Shown in pieces: positions 22,390 to 31,476 of a stretch of DNA of 64,000 bases. The translations under genes and the position numbers were made by a program. The stretch comes from Bacteroidales bacterium (GTDB lineage: Bacteria > Bacteroidota > Bacteroidia > Bacteroidales > P3). Below the pieces are notes generated by a model that was given only the letters and a program-made list of their open reading frames with translations, had not been told where the DNA came from and ran no database searches. How positions within the stretch are numbered: position 1 is the stretch's first letter; each line of letters begins with the position of its first letter. The DNA is taken from NCBI GenBank assembly GCA_017960475.1, contig JAGCZH010000040.1:62001-126000 (forward strand), in the 5' to 3' direction.

Positions 22390-23256
22390 ATGATGAAAAG
22401 GCTAATCACACTGATTATTACGTCTGCAACGATCCTATGCTCATGTTCCAGATTAGACGTGAACGAATTTGGCACTTCTTTGGCTGAAAACAATCTAAAA
22501 GGAAAGGTTAAGACCGTTAAACTGTCAATATATAAGGCCACCAAGAAATTCGGAGAACTGAAGCCTGGTTCCTTGTCTGAGGATGCTTTATTTCATCCGC
22601 TCTCGACGGGATATAGTTTTTCATTCTATGGAAGTGGCTACTATGCTGGTGCCATCTGCAAGCAAACCTATAATAATGACGGAATGATTTCATCTGAAAG
22701 ATGGTATAATGAGAAAAAGAAGATCTACAAAGAAACAGAGTATACTTATAAGAATGGATTTCTCTTAGAAACTAATAGTACATATAAAAGTTCTCTGAAG
22801 TACTCATATCTGCCCGATAATATCTATAATGAAAAGTACTCTTATGATAAATCAGGTAGAGTAGTAGCTGATACCGTTTATAAGGATACATCTGTTTTTA
22901 TGACCACACTGTACGAGTATTCTGAAAACACTATTACCTATTGCTATGACAATAAAAAAAATGTTGTCAAGTTTGAAAATGGTAGACCTAGCATGCTTAT
23001 TTCATACGATTCTGTTGGTAATGAAACTGGGACAACTCGATACAACAATCATGGTTTTGAAACATCTTATGATGGGAAAGTTTCTATAGAATATGATTAC
23101 AACGAATATTTTGATCCTATTTCAAAGACAGAAGATATTGATAAATATACGTTCTCATATGAGTACGATAAAAAGAAAAACTGGACGAAGCGAATAACCT
23201 ATAAAGACGGAGAACCAATTTATATCGAGGAAAGGGAAATAACTTATTTTGAATAA
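22390..23256 (+). CDS. Hypothetical lipoprotein with YD/RHS-like beta repeats
   Basis: 288 residues. Lipoprotein signal (LITLIITSATILCSC), then about ten short beta hairpins of the type YKNGFLLETN, YDKSGRVVADTVY, YDSVGNETGTTRYNN, YDYNEYFDP and YDKKKNWTKRITYKDGEP. These G-x-x-Y/D hairpins resemble RHS/YD-repeat and DUF-type antigen families in Bacteroidetes, but there is no toxin tip and no core-associated motif. NLKGKVKTVKLSIY near the start is common in this group. Likely surface or periplasmic; function unknown. AT-rich, with the preceding lipoprotein as partner. Confidence 0.65.
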   Translation: MMKRLITLIITSATILCSCSRLDVNEFGTSLAENNLKGKVKTVKLSIYKATKKFGELKPGSLSEDALFHPLSTGYSFSFYGSGYYAGAICKQTYNNDGMISSERWYNEKKKIYKETEYTYKNGFLLETNSTYKSSLKYSYLPDNIYNEKYSYDKSGRVVADTVYKDTSVFMTTLYEYSENTITYCYDNKKNVVKFENGRPSMLISYDSVGNETGTTRYNNHGFETSYDGKVSIEYDYNEYFDPISKTEDIDKYTFSYEYDKKKNWTKRITYKDGEPIYIEEREITYFE

Positions 23257-23665
23257 TTCATAAGTATTGATTTCACTGACTATTGTTGGTTTCATGTAAA
23301 TCCCAATATTAATCGACCAAATCTCAATTGCGCGGGTGGCTAAACTACGAGTGTGTGTGGTTGGACTAACATGCACATGTGGTCGTACAAGATATGCTTG
23401 CTTGGTTGGATGTCGGCTTTTCTATTGCTGATATCACTCCGAGGTATCGCCATTGTAATAACTGGCCACTACAAAAGGGGTTTAAATAAAGTGAAAAGAG
23501 TTTAAAGTTATGAATACCAGTTTAGTCACGATTTTGAGCTCCAAGCACTATTCTTCTCGCTTCGGTTCAGGAGAACAACATTTACATAGGGTGTCAAGTG
23601 TGGTAACACAATTTATTCTGCCATATTGCGTTATATTAATAAACTAACGTAACATCTATCTTCCG
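23257..23665. other. Intergenic region, no gene seen
   Basis: About 409 bp, AT-rich, no repeat core and no usable frame. No consensus promoter for the gene at 23666 could be placed with confidence. Confidence 0.3.
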
Positions 23666-24223
23666 ATGAAGAAACTGCATTACATTATCCTATCCCTCCT
23701 CATTGGGCTTGTTGGCACATCAATGCACTTTGCCCATCATATAGAGGTCAGTGACGGAGTACGCGACTTTTTCTGCCATTTCTTCCCAATCGGCGAGACC
23801 TGCTGGGAACATATGAAGATGATATTTTTCCCTATGCTTCTGCTGGCGGTGATTATGTGCATTAAGCAGCGGAGCATTAAGGCCGTCGGAGGAGCGATGT
23901 TGTCTGCGACAATCACCATTCCAATCTCTATCGGACTATACTTCCTGTTCCATATCATTGCGCCAGAAAGTGAGCTCATCGCCGATGTGATTGTCTACTG
24001 GGCGGAGATGTTCTTTGCCGTCTGGCTGGCGCTGAAGCTGGACAAGTGTGATGCAATACGGCGTCTGTGGCCGCTCTGGATTGCCGTTGCCGTGCTTTGG
24101 GTGGCAGCCTTCTGGGTGCTCACATGCCACCATCCAGATTGGGAGCTGTTCCAAGTGCCCGAAGATTGGCTGGCCATAGATCCCGACGGTCACGGACATT
24201 CGCACCACAATGCCAAGATTTGA
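23666..24223 (+). CDS. DUF6512-like integral membrane protein
   Basis: 185 residues with five or six membrane helices: 3-19, 52-66, 74-95, 103-119, 132-150. The first loop contains FPIGETCWEHMKMIFFPMLL, the NESTWEHMK-type signature that I associate with DUF6512 membrane proteins. The family's function is unknown. A His-rich tail (DPDGHGHSHHNAK) could bind metal. It ends 31 bp before the DUF362 lipoprotein start, so the two may be co-expressed. Confidence 0.7.
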   Translation: MKKLHYIILSLLIGLVGTSMHFAHHIEVSDGVRDFFCHFFPIGETCWEHMKMIFFPMLLLAVIMCIKQRSIKAVGGAMLSATITIPISIGLYFLFHIIAPESELIADVIVYWAEMFFAVWLALKLDKCDAIRRLWPLWIAVAVLWVAAFWVLTCHHPDWELFQVPEDWLAIDPDGHGHSHHNAKI

Positions 24224-24254
24224 AGTCGATAAAAAAAAACACATACATACTAAT

Positions 24255-25277
24255 ATGAAGAAAGTAACATTTATCCTTTTAGCTGCCGCGATGATGTTCG
24301 TTGGCTGCAATTCCGGGAACGCAGACGGCTCGTCTGCAAAAACCGATGACGAGGCCGTTGTTTACCTCACCAAAGACATCAGCCCCGAGGCGCTGGTCAA
24401 CATTTACAAGGCTCTTGGCGTTGAGGCCACAGGTAAGGTGGCGGTGAAAATCTCCACCGGTGAGGGCAGCAACCCCAACTACCTCAAACCTGAGCTTATC
24501 AAGGACCTCGTGATGCTTGTCGACGGCACCATCGTCGAGTGTAATACCGCCTACAGCAGCGGCCCCGCTGACCTGCAGGACGACCGCAACACCTCCGCTA
24601 ACCATTGGAAGATTATAGAACGTCACGGTTTTACGCCACTCTTCAAGGTCGACATTATGGATGAGGAAGGTGAGATGCGGATTCCCGTCACCGACACTAC
24701 ACACTTGAAGTACGACATCGTTGGCAACCACATGGCAAAATACGATTTCATGATTGCCCTCAACCACTTCAAAGGCCACCCCATGGGCGGCTACGGTGGA
24801 GCGCTGAAGAACCTCAGCATCGGTTGCGCCAGCAGTAACGGCAAAGCCTATATACACTCCGCCGGCAAGATGGAGGTGCTTGATATGGCCAAGCTTTGGA
24901 CACCCGAGTACATCGGCGACCAAGACGGCTTCCTCGAGAGCATGGCTGCCGCAGCGCAGGGCGTAGTCAACTACTTCCAGCAGAAGAAGGGCATCATCTA
25001 CATCAGTGTGATGAACAATATGAGCATTGACTGCGACTGTGTCGACCATCCTGCACCCGTGAAGCTTGAGGACTACGGCATCCTCGCCTCCACCGACCCC
25101 GTGGCCCTCGACCAGGCTTGCGTAGATATCATCAACCAGCAGAAGGTGACGGCTACAAACGACCCCACCGACCTTCTCTCGCGCATCAACCAGCAGCATG
25201 GTACCCACACCATCGACCACGCTGCCAAAATCGGCTTGGGAACGAAGAAGTACAAGATTGTTAGTATCGACAAGTAA
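24255..25277 (+). CDS. DUF362 domain lipoprotein
   Basis: 340 residues from ATG 24255, chosen because it begins a lipoprotein signal (VTFILLAAAMMFVGC). The mature part is a DUF362 domain: KVAVKISTGEGSNPNYL, LIKDLVMLVDGTIVECNTAY, ALNHFKGHPMGGYGGALKN and NLSIGCASSNGK, then CDCVDHPAP and ILASTDPVALDQACVDI. DUF362 proteins often pair with ferredoxin domains; here no 4Fe-4S motif follows, only the CDC cluster. The biochemical role is unknown. Length fits the family. It is closed by a terminator shared with the convergent gene. Confidence 0.85.
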   Translation: MKKVTFILLAAAMMFVGCNSGNADGSSAKTDDEAVVYLTKDISPEALVNIYKALGVEATGKVAVKISTGEGSNPNYLKPELIKDLVMLVDGTIVECNTAYSSGPADLQDDRNTSANHWKIIERHGFTPLFKVDIMDEEGEMRIPVTDTTHLKYDIVGNHMAKYDFMIALNHFKGHPMGGYGGALKNLSIGCASSNGKAYIHSAGKMEVLDMAKLWTPEYIGDQDGFLESMAAAAQGVVNYFQQKKGIIYISVMNNMSIDCDCVDHPAPVKLEDYGILASTDPVALDQACVDIINQQKVTATNDPTDLLSRINQQHGTHTIDHAAKIGLGTKKYKIVSIDK

Positions 25278-25305
25278 CCAACAAATAGTATCTCTTATAG
25301 TTTGA

Positions 25306-25343
25306 CGACGATGTGAAAGGGAAACACCCTTTTCACATCGTCG
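25306..25343. terminator. Bidirectional terminator between convergent genes
   Basis: CGACGATGTGAAAGGG (25306-25321) pairs with CCCTTTTCACATCGTCG (25327-25343), one bulged T, 5-nt loop. It lies between the ends of the DUF362 gene and the minus-strand SGNH gene and could serve both; T runs are short. Confidence 0.7.
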
Positions 25344-25396
25344 CTATTTATAGGGATTGTCCTATTGCGGCGAATTGAAAGCGGCAATAGGTCGTG

Positions 25397-26707
25397 TTAC
25401 TTTTTGATTAGTTTTGTTGACAGAGTCCCTTTTTGTGTTTGTATGCGAAGCATATATACACCGGCGGGAAGCAGGTCGAAATCGATTCTGTCGTATCTTG
25501 CGGCTCTGCCGTCGGGCATAATGATAGTGATGTCGCTCTCTGGCAAAGGTCTGCTTTCGCCAGAGATGATAACATGTGGCTTCGTTTCTGTGGGATTAGG
25601 GTTTACCACAAGTGTTGCTGTCGTTGGCAGGATATTGACAATACCTACTGCTGTTGAGTCCTGGTCAACGGCAATATTTATGAGGATGCTAGCCTCTGCT
25701 TTGAGGCAGTGCCGTGTCGCAGATGTGGTGACGGTGTATTCGCTGTTTTCGGCATAGATGTGCTCTATTATGCTGTCGGTGCATGAGGTCGTCTCTGTCT
25801 CGCCGTCTCCCCAACGCCATTCAATACTGTCTGCGTGTTGTGTGTGCGCTACGAGAGTGACGTTGGCACCTGTCATGTTTAGCGTGTCAACGGCTATTTG
25901 TGGCTCTGGACGTTTCCATTTGTCGAGTCTCGTATAAACCACAGCTTTGGCGGCCTGTCGTATGGCGGTGGCTTCTATGAGGTTGATACCGTCAGGGGTG
26001 TATTGTATCAGTTCGGGATCGTCACCGAAAAACATGGTGTAGAATGCACATGCCGCTGCATAGGTGCCTGCTGTGGATGGGTGGCTCTCGTCGCTTTGAT
26101 ATAGCTCAATATCAGGGTTGTTGTCACGCAGATAGTGCCACACTCGCCCTACGGGGCACAACGAGGCGTCGTTGCTTTCTGCCATATAGGTGTAGCGCAG
26201 ACACAGCATGCTGTCCATGCCTTCATATGTGCCAAGAACAGGGAATACAGGTGCATTGCCTTGGTCTCCGTTTTTGCGTCCCCATGTCATGTAGAACATT
26301 GGCTCGGCGCATGGGTTGTTGGCGTAGACAGAATCGACAAGACGCTTTGCGTATGGGAAAACTTCGTTCTCCACTTGACTTTGAGGGAACGAAGGATATT
26401 GGCTTTGCTCTTGAAGCACTACGACATCCCATCGACCTTGTCGAATCAAAGTCATGGAATTGTTGCTGCAATGCTGATAGAAAGTACATCCGCCGGGAGT
26501 GTTGCTGCTCCATGTGATGTTATTGCCACGGCTTTGTGCTATGTCTGCGGTCATTTTGGGAAGGTTGTTGACCTCAGTGTAGCTGTTGCCAATAAAAAGC
26601 ACGTTGAGCTGCTCTTGGGCATAGGTGTATGATGTGGTTGTACACAATATGCTCATAGCCAAAAGTATGAGTGTAGGCTGTATGAGCTTTATTCCACTGG
26701 CTTTCAT
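25397..26707 (-). CDS. SGNH-type hydrolase with PKD-like domain and T9SS type A tail
   Basis: 437 residues from the ATG at 26707, which begins the signal peptide (LIQPTLILLAMSILCTTTSY); longer in-frame starts lack support. The catalytic part resembles DUF4886/SGNH hydrolases: block I LNVLFIGNSYTEVNNLP, a central VVLQEQSQYPSF, and block V QSDESHPSTAGTYAAA with Asp and His. Such enzymes remove acyl or acetyl groups from glycans. A PKD-like domain follows (VAHTQHADSIEWRWGDGETET). The end (LVVNPNPTETKPHV ... LPAGVYMLRIQT) is a T9SS type A sorting domain. It sits 41 bp downstream of the PG0541-like gene, so may be read from the efflux operon. Confidence 0.8.
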   Translation of the reverse strand: MKASGIKLIQPTLILLAMSILCTTTSYTYAQEQLNVLFIGNSYTEVNNLPKMTADIAQSRGNNITWSSNTPGGCTFYQHCSNNSMTLIRQGRWDVVVLQEQSQYPSFPQSQVENEVFPYAKRLVDSVYANNPCAEPMFYMTWGRKNGDQGNAPVFPVLGTYEGMDSMLCLRYTYMAESNDASLCPVGRVWHYLRDNNPDIELYQSDESHPSTAGTYAAACAFYTMFFGDDPELIQYTPDGINLIEATAIRQAAKAVVYTRLDKWKRPEPQIAVDTLNMTGANVTLVAHTQHADSIEWRWGDGETETTSCTDSIIEHIYAENSEYTVTTSATRHCLKAEASILINIAVDQDSTAVGIVNILPTTATLVVNPNPTETKPHVIISGESRPLPESDITIIMPDGRAARYDRIDFDLLPAGVYMLRIQTQKGTLSTKLIKK

Positions 26708-26748
26708 GACAGAGTTTTTTTCGGACCTGTTTGACTGGAAATGCGTTT

Positions 26749-27051
26749 TTAATTGTCGAGGGTTGAGGCTTCGATATTCCACACAAAGGCGCGGATACCG
26801 ACCTCCTCGTTGCGTCGGTCAAGTTTGCGGACAGCAGTGAGGATATCGTTGACTTTTTCGTCGTCAACGACAGTCATGATGGCGTTGTTCATCTCGGGCC
26901 AAGCGTGAGTCCCTCGGTGTGGGTCGCCGTTGGTATGACCGCGACCCTGTACATTCTCCCAAAAGGTGAAGCCACGTATAGCGAGTGTGTCGAGGAGATA
27001 TTCGACACGCTCGTTGTTGGCTTGATTGTATACTATAAGGACAGATTTCAT
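26749..27051 (-). CDS. PG0541-type P-II-like transporter-associated protein
   Basis: 100 residues, soluble. MKSVLIVYNQANNERVEYLL, GFTFWENVQGRGHTNGDPHRG and IMTVVDDEKVNDILTAVRKL are typical of the P-II-like family named after P. gingivalis PG0541, always found next to RND pumps in Bacteroidetes. P-II folds sense small molecules or metals; the ligand here is unknown. The gene is the last member of the tetR-tolC-adaptor-pump set and 123 bp after the pump stop. Confidence 0.85.
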   Translation of the reverse strand: MKSVLIVYNQANNERVEYLLDTLAIRGFTFWENVQGRGHTNGDPHRGTHAWPEMNNAIMTVVDDEKVNDILTAVRKLDRRNEEVGIRAFVWNIEASTLDN

Positions 27052-27174
27052 TATTTAGCTTTTGTGACAAATTAATAATAAAGTGAAACGATACTAATAT
27101 TTAAATTGTTGAATATTAATCCAGAGACATCTTTAAACGTTACACGTTAAACTTTAAACTATACTTAAAGGTTT

Positions 27175-30100
27175 TTATTTGTTTTCTTCCAAATCGATGC
27201 TCATGAAGACAAATTTCTTGCGCTCTTTCTCTTTCTTCTCTATCTCGCCCTTGCGGTTGAAAATACCATAGAGGATGGGTACCACAATAAGGGTGACGAA
27301 TGTCGACACCGTGAGACCACCGATGACTACGATACCGAGGGTTGTCCACAACTCTGAACCTTCTGATTTGGAGGTGGCCATAGGTATCATACCCAAGATG
27401 GTGGTGAAGGCTGTCATGAGCACAGGACGCAAACGACTTTTGCCGCTGAGGGCGATGGCTTCGTAAAGTTCGGTGCCGCGTTCGCGGAGTAGGTTGATAT
27501 AGTCGACGAGGACGATACCATTTTTGACGACAATACCAATGAGTAGCACAATGCCAAGCATACCCACCATGTCGAGGTTCTCGCCTGTGATCAGGAGTGC
27601 CAGCACCGTTCCGCTGAGCGCGAAGGGAATGGCGAACATGATGATGAATGGTTTGGCGAACGACTCAAACTGCGACGCCATGACGATGTATACCAACATA
27701 ATGATGAGGAGTGCCAGGGTCACCATGTCTTTCGAGGTCTTCTGCTGGTCTTCGTAGTTGCCTGCCAGAGCTATATGAATTCCTGAGGGGATCTCCATCT
27801 CGTCGAGTTGTGCCTGAACACCTTGCGCCAGTTCGCCCAGAGAAGTCTTGTAGGGCATTACGGTGAGTGTAAGGTAACGCTGGCGGTTTTTGCGCTCGAT
27901 GGTAGGGGGACACCAATATTCCGACACCGATGCCAACTCTTTCAACTTGATGGTTTTGCCTGTCATGGTGGGTATCGACATCTCCTCGATGTCGGTGATG
28001 GAGCTGCGATATTCCTCGCGAAGGCGTACGACGATGTTGTACTCCTCGCCGTCTTCTTTCAGGAAGCCTGCTGCCATGCCGTTGACACGGTTGCGGACAT
28101 ACATGGCGACGGTAGAGCCATTGAGACCGTGGAGGGCTAGTTTCTGCTTGTCGAACTCAATCTTAAGCTCGGCACGGTCCTCGTCGCGGCTAATCTTGGT
28201 GTCGCGGGCTCCGTGGACATTGGCCATCACTCTACGTTGCAGGTCTTGTGCAACATTGGTGGTCTTGTCGAAGTCGTAGCCGAAAATCTCGACCTGGAGC
28301 GAGTTATTGCTTCCTCCACCCATGCCGCCTTGCGACACCTGGAAGTTGATCAACTCGGGATATTGCGAGAAACACTGTCGCAGTTGCTCCTGCATTTCGA
28401 ATATGCTGATGTCACGGTCGTATTTCTTGGTGGTGCGCACCGACATGCTGATCTTGTTGTTGGTGGTGCTGTTGAAGAGTGCTGCAAAGCCAGCGTCGTC
28501 GTTTGAGCCGGCGGATGTTGAGATGACAATGACGTTGTCGCCGAGGATTTCCTTGATGTCGGCCTCCATGTGGCGGGCGGTCTTTAGGGTTTCCTCGATA
28601 CGGGTGCCACGCTGCAGTTCGGCGCTGATGCTTATAGAACCATTGTCTTGTTCCTTCATGAAGTCCATACCAATTTTACCCATCATGAAAGGCAGCATTG
28701 AGACGATGAAGAAAGCCAGTGCTATAAACAGGGTTACGCGTTTGTGACGCAGACACCAGCGCAGTACATTGCTGTACCACTCGTCGATGGCATTGAAAAC
28801 ACGTCCCACGGTCTTGTCGTAAGTAAAGGTTTTGCTTTCCTGTTTGCGCTTGGCCTCTTCAGCGGCTTCCTTGGTAAGGTAGAAGGGCTTCTCTTTGAGC
28901 ATGAGGCTTGAAAGCATAGGAATAAGGGTGATGGCCGCCGTAGTGGAAACGCACACCACTATGGTTACAATCCATCCTAGCTCCTTGAACATGATGCCTG
29001 CCATGCCGCCGAGCATGGTGAGAGGAACAAACACAGCCACGAGGACCAAGGTGGTGGCAATGACAGATGTCCACACCTCGTTGGTGGCGCATATGGCAGC
29101 TTCGCGAGGATTCTCTCCTCGGTCGATATGCTTGGAAATGTTTTCCAACACCACGATGGCGTCATCGACAACCATACCGATGGCTACGGTGAGAGAGGCC
29201 AGTGAGATGATGTTGAGTGAGCTGTCGCTGATAAGCAGATAGATGAACGATGTCACCAAAGAAATAGGTATTGTCAGCGCAATGATGATGGTGCTGCGCC
29301 AGTTGCCCAGGAAAATAAAGACCACAAGGACAACGAAAAGCAAGGCGTAGAAGATGGATTCGGAGAGGCCATTGATGGCGTTGACAATTTCTTCTGAACC
29401 ATCTCGAATCATAGTGCACTCAAAGTCGGGAGGCAGGGTCTTCATGATTTTCTCCATCTCCTTCTTCACCGAGTTGGCGATGGCTACGGTGTTGGCGCCT
29501 GTCTGTTTGGTGATGATGAGGCGGCCGCCGTCGCGAGTGTTGATTTTCTCGTCGAGGCTAAGGTCTTTGATAGTGTCGCGCACGGTGGCGAGGTCGCGAA
29601 CAAAGACTTGTTTGCCAAGGGGCGTGGTTGTGACAACGATGTCGGAAATCTCCGAGCTTTCCACATACTCGCCCTTGACTCTCATCTGGTACTGCTCTTT
29701 GCCCATCTTGATGGTACCCGACGCCAAATCGAGGTTGTTGGCGCTGATGGCATTACCCACTTGCTCAAGGCTGATGCCGTACGAGTCGAGCTGTTTTGGG
29801 TCGAGGTCGATATAGACGTAGCGCTCAGGGGCGCCGCTGACGGTGATGTTGCCGATGCCGTCGATACGGTTAAGCACATTAACCACATTGTCCTCAAGGA
29901 TGCGGTCCATGCCCGAATAGCTCTCGCCTGCGGTAAAACCATATACCATAATAGGCATTGCGCTACTGTTGAGCTTAAGTATCATAGGACGCGAAACGCC
30001 GTCGGGCAGGTTGTCGTAGAGAAGGTCAACGTATGAGCGTATGTCGTTGAGCGACTCGTCGATGTCTTCACCCCACTCAAACTCTAGTGTCACGACGCTG

Positions 30101-30363
30101 AGGTTGTCGCGCGAGTTGGAGGTGATGTTTTTAAGACCGTCGACCGAGTTGAGAGAGTTCTCAATGATTTTGGTGATGTTGGTCTCTATTTCGCTGGCGT
30201 TGGCACCAGGATAGGTGGTCATCACCGTAACGTATGGCGGATCCATCTCAGGCATCTGGTCGATGGGAAGCCTGCTCAGCGAGAAAAGACCCAGAATTAT
30301 CACCGCCACAAAGATAAGCCCTGTGGTGATGGGTTTGTTGATTGCAGTTTTGTATATTGCCAT
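27175..30363 (-). CDS. RND multidrug efflux transporter (HAE1/AcrB type)
   Basis: 1062 residues, full length for an AcrB-like inner-membrane pump that exports drugs or bile-like compounds with proton uptake. Starts MAIYKTAINKPITTGLIFVA. Visible family features: RLPIDQMPEMDPPYVTV, the TM4 motif GMVVDDAIVVLENI with the proton-relay Asp pair, LGWIVTIVVCVSTTAAITLI, and the second-half GIVVKNGIVLVDYINLLRERG. Twelve membrane helices are expected. Start is 38 bp after the adaptor stop. The C-terminal tail is highly charged (KGEIEKKEKERKKF). Confidence 0.95.
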   Translation of the reverse strand: MAIYKTAINKPITTGLIFVAVIILGLFSLSRLPIDQMPEMDPPYVTVMTTYPGANASEIETNITKIIENSLNSVDGLKNITSNSRDNLSVVTLEFEWGEDIDESLNDIRSYVDLLYDNLPDGVSRPMILKLNSSAMPIMVYGFTAGESYSGMDRILEDNVVNVLNRIDGIGNITVSGAPERYVYIDLDPKQLDSYGISLEQVGNAISANNLDLASGTIKMGKEQYQMRVKGEYVESSEISDIVVTTTPLGKQVFVRDLATVRDTIKDLSLDEKINTRDGGRLIITKQTGANTVAIANSVKKEMEKIMKTLPPDFECTMIRDGSEEIVNAINGLSESIFYALLFVVLVVFIFLGNWRSTIIIALTIPISLVTSFIYLLISDSSLNIISLASLTVAIGMVVDDAIVVLENISKHIDRGENPREAAICATNEVWTSVIATTLVLVAVFVPLTMLGGMAGIMFKELGWIVTIVVCVSTTAAITLIPMLSSLMLKEKPFYLTKEAAEEAKRKQESKTFTYDKTVGRVFNAIDEWYSNVLRWCLRHKRVTLFIALAFFIVSMLPFMMGKIGMDFMKEQDNGSISISAELQRGTRIEETLKTARHMEADIKEILGDNVIVISTSAGSNDDAGFAALFNSTTNNKISMSVRTTKKYDRDISIFEMQEQLRQCFSQYPELINFQVSQGGMGGGSNNSLQVEIFGYDFDKTTNVAQDLQRRVMANVHGARDTKISRDEDRAELKIEFDKQKLALHGLNGSTVAMYVRNRVNGMAAGFLKEDGEEYNIVVRLREEYRSSITDIEEMSIPTMTGKTIKLKELASVSEYWCPPTIERKNRQRYLTLTVMPYKTSLGELAQGVQAQLDEMEIPSGIHIALAGNYEDQQKTSKDMVTLALLIIMLVYIVMASQFESFAKPFIIMFAIPFALSGTVLALLITGENLDMVGMLGIVLLIGIVVKNGIVLVDYINLLRERGTELYEAIALSGKSRLRPVLMTAFTTILGMIPMATSKSEGSELWTTLGIVVIGGLTVSTFVTLIVVPILYGIFNRKGEIEKKEKERKKFVFMSIDLEENK

Positions 30364-30401
30364 AGATTATATGCTTTTCAGGTATTTCTGTTTTTATAGT
30401 G

Positions 30402-31436
30402 TTATTCCACAATCTCGAGTAGGCTGCCGTCAACCAGTCGTGCCTGTCCGGTGACAACCAGATTGTCGCCCTCTTTGAGGTCGGCGGGGTTCACGGGCAG
30501 TATCTCCACCTGGTCGTCGAAGCGCTGGCCTAGAGTTACAGCTACGCGGCGTGCGGTGTTGCCGTCGGCAACGAAGATGTAGCGTTCGTTGGAACCGGTG
30601 AGTTTCAATACTGACTGATAGGGCACTACCAAGGCGTCAATCTCGCCGAGCGCCATAGTGGTGCGCACATACATGCCGGGACGAATCTTTTCGCCTGGAT
30701 TGGGAATGTTGAGTTTGGCCTGGAAGGTGTGCGACGACGGGTCAATAGTGGGATATACTATTTCGATGGTGGCAGGGAATACTTTGTCAGGATAGATATC
30801 GCTGTACACGTTGACTTTCATACCTTGCTTTACCAGAGGGAAATAACTTTCGGGAATGTTGATGATGGCTTTCAAACGGCTTATTTGGCATAGCTGAAGT
30901 ATGGGTGCTCCGGTATACATCTCGCCGTCTTCATAGTTTTTGGCGCTGATGACACCGCTGAACTGAGCCTTGACAAAGGTGTTCTCTTCCTGGAAACGTT
31001 CCGACTCCACAAGTTGGTCGTAGCCAGCCTTGGTTTGGTCGTAGACTTGCTCGCTGATGCTTCCCGATGCCTTGAGGGCGGTGACACGGTCTAGTTCGGT
31101 CTTGGTACTGGCGAGGTTGATGCGGGTGGTGTTGAGCTGTGTCTGGTCCATACGCACTAACATTGCTCCCTTGCTTACTCGGCTACCCACCTGTACATAT
31201 ATGTGCTCGATATGACCGGTTATGCTTGGTGAGATGTTCATAGTCTCATAGCCTTCAAGGGTTGAGGAGAGCTCGAGCTGCTTGGCTATGCGCTGGCTTT
31301 TAAGTTCCTGAATTTTCACTTTCTCCGCCTCTTTCTTTGTGGGAGCGGCTTTTTTCGAATCTTCTTTCTTTCCTCCGCAGGCAGCTACGCAGAGGGTGAG
31401 GAAAGCAACGGCTGCAATTCTTAGTATCTTGTTCAT
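30402..31436 (-). CDS. RND efflux periplasmic adaptor, lipoprotein
   Basis: 344 residues. A lipoprotein signal (ILRIAAVAFLTLCVAAC) anchors it in the membrane. The barrel-sandwich half motif GHIEHIYVQVGSRVSKGAML, the helical hairpin (LASTKTELDRVTALKASGSI), AQFSGVISAKNYEDGEMY and the C-terminal beta-barrel (TIDPSSHTFQAKLNIPNPGEKIRPGMYV) are all present, as in AcrA-like membrane-fusion proteins. It joins the pump at 30363 to the TolC-like channel at 32877. Gaps on both sides are about 40 bp, so one operon. Confidence 0.95.
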   Translation of the reverse strand: MNKILRIAAVAFLTLCVAACGGKKEDSKKAAPTKKEAEKVKIQELKSQRIAKQLELSSTLEGYETMNISPSITGHIEHIYVQVGSRVSKGAMLVRMDQTQLNTTRINLASTKTELDRVTALKASGSISEQVYDQTKAGYDQLVESERFQEENTFVKAQFSGVISAKNYEDGEMYTGAPILQLCQISRLKAIINIPESYFPLVKQGMKVNVYSDIYPDKVFPATIEIVYPTIDPSSHTFQAKLNIPNPGEKIRPGMYVRTTMALGEIDALVVPYQSVLKLTGSNERYIFVADGNTARRVAVTLGQRFDDQVEILPVNPADLKEGDNLVVTGQARLVDGSLLEIVE

Positions 31437-31476
31437 ATTGTTGTGTTTTTTTGTTTCTTGATGAATGTTTGAGAGA

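Noticed and set aside
24279..25220. 313-codon minus-strand frame inside DUF362
   Set aside because: Shadow of a well-supported gene; Val/His-rich composition expected from antisense reading.
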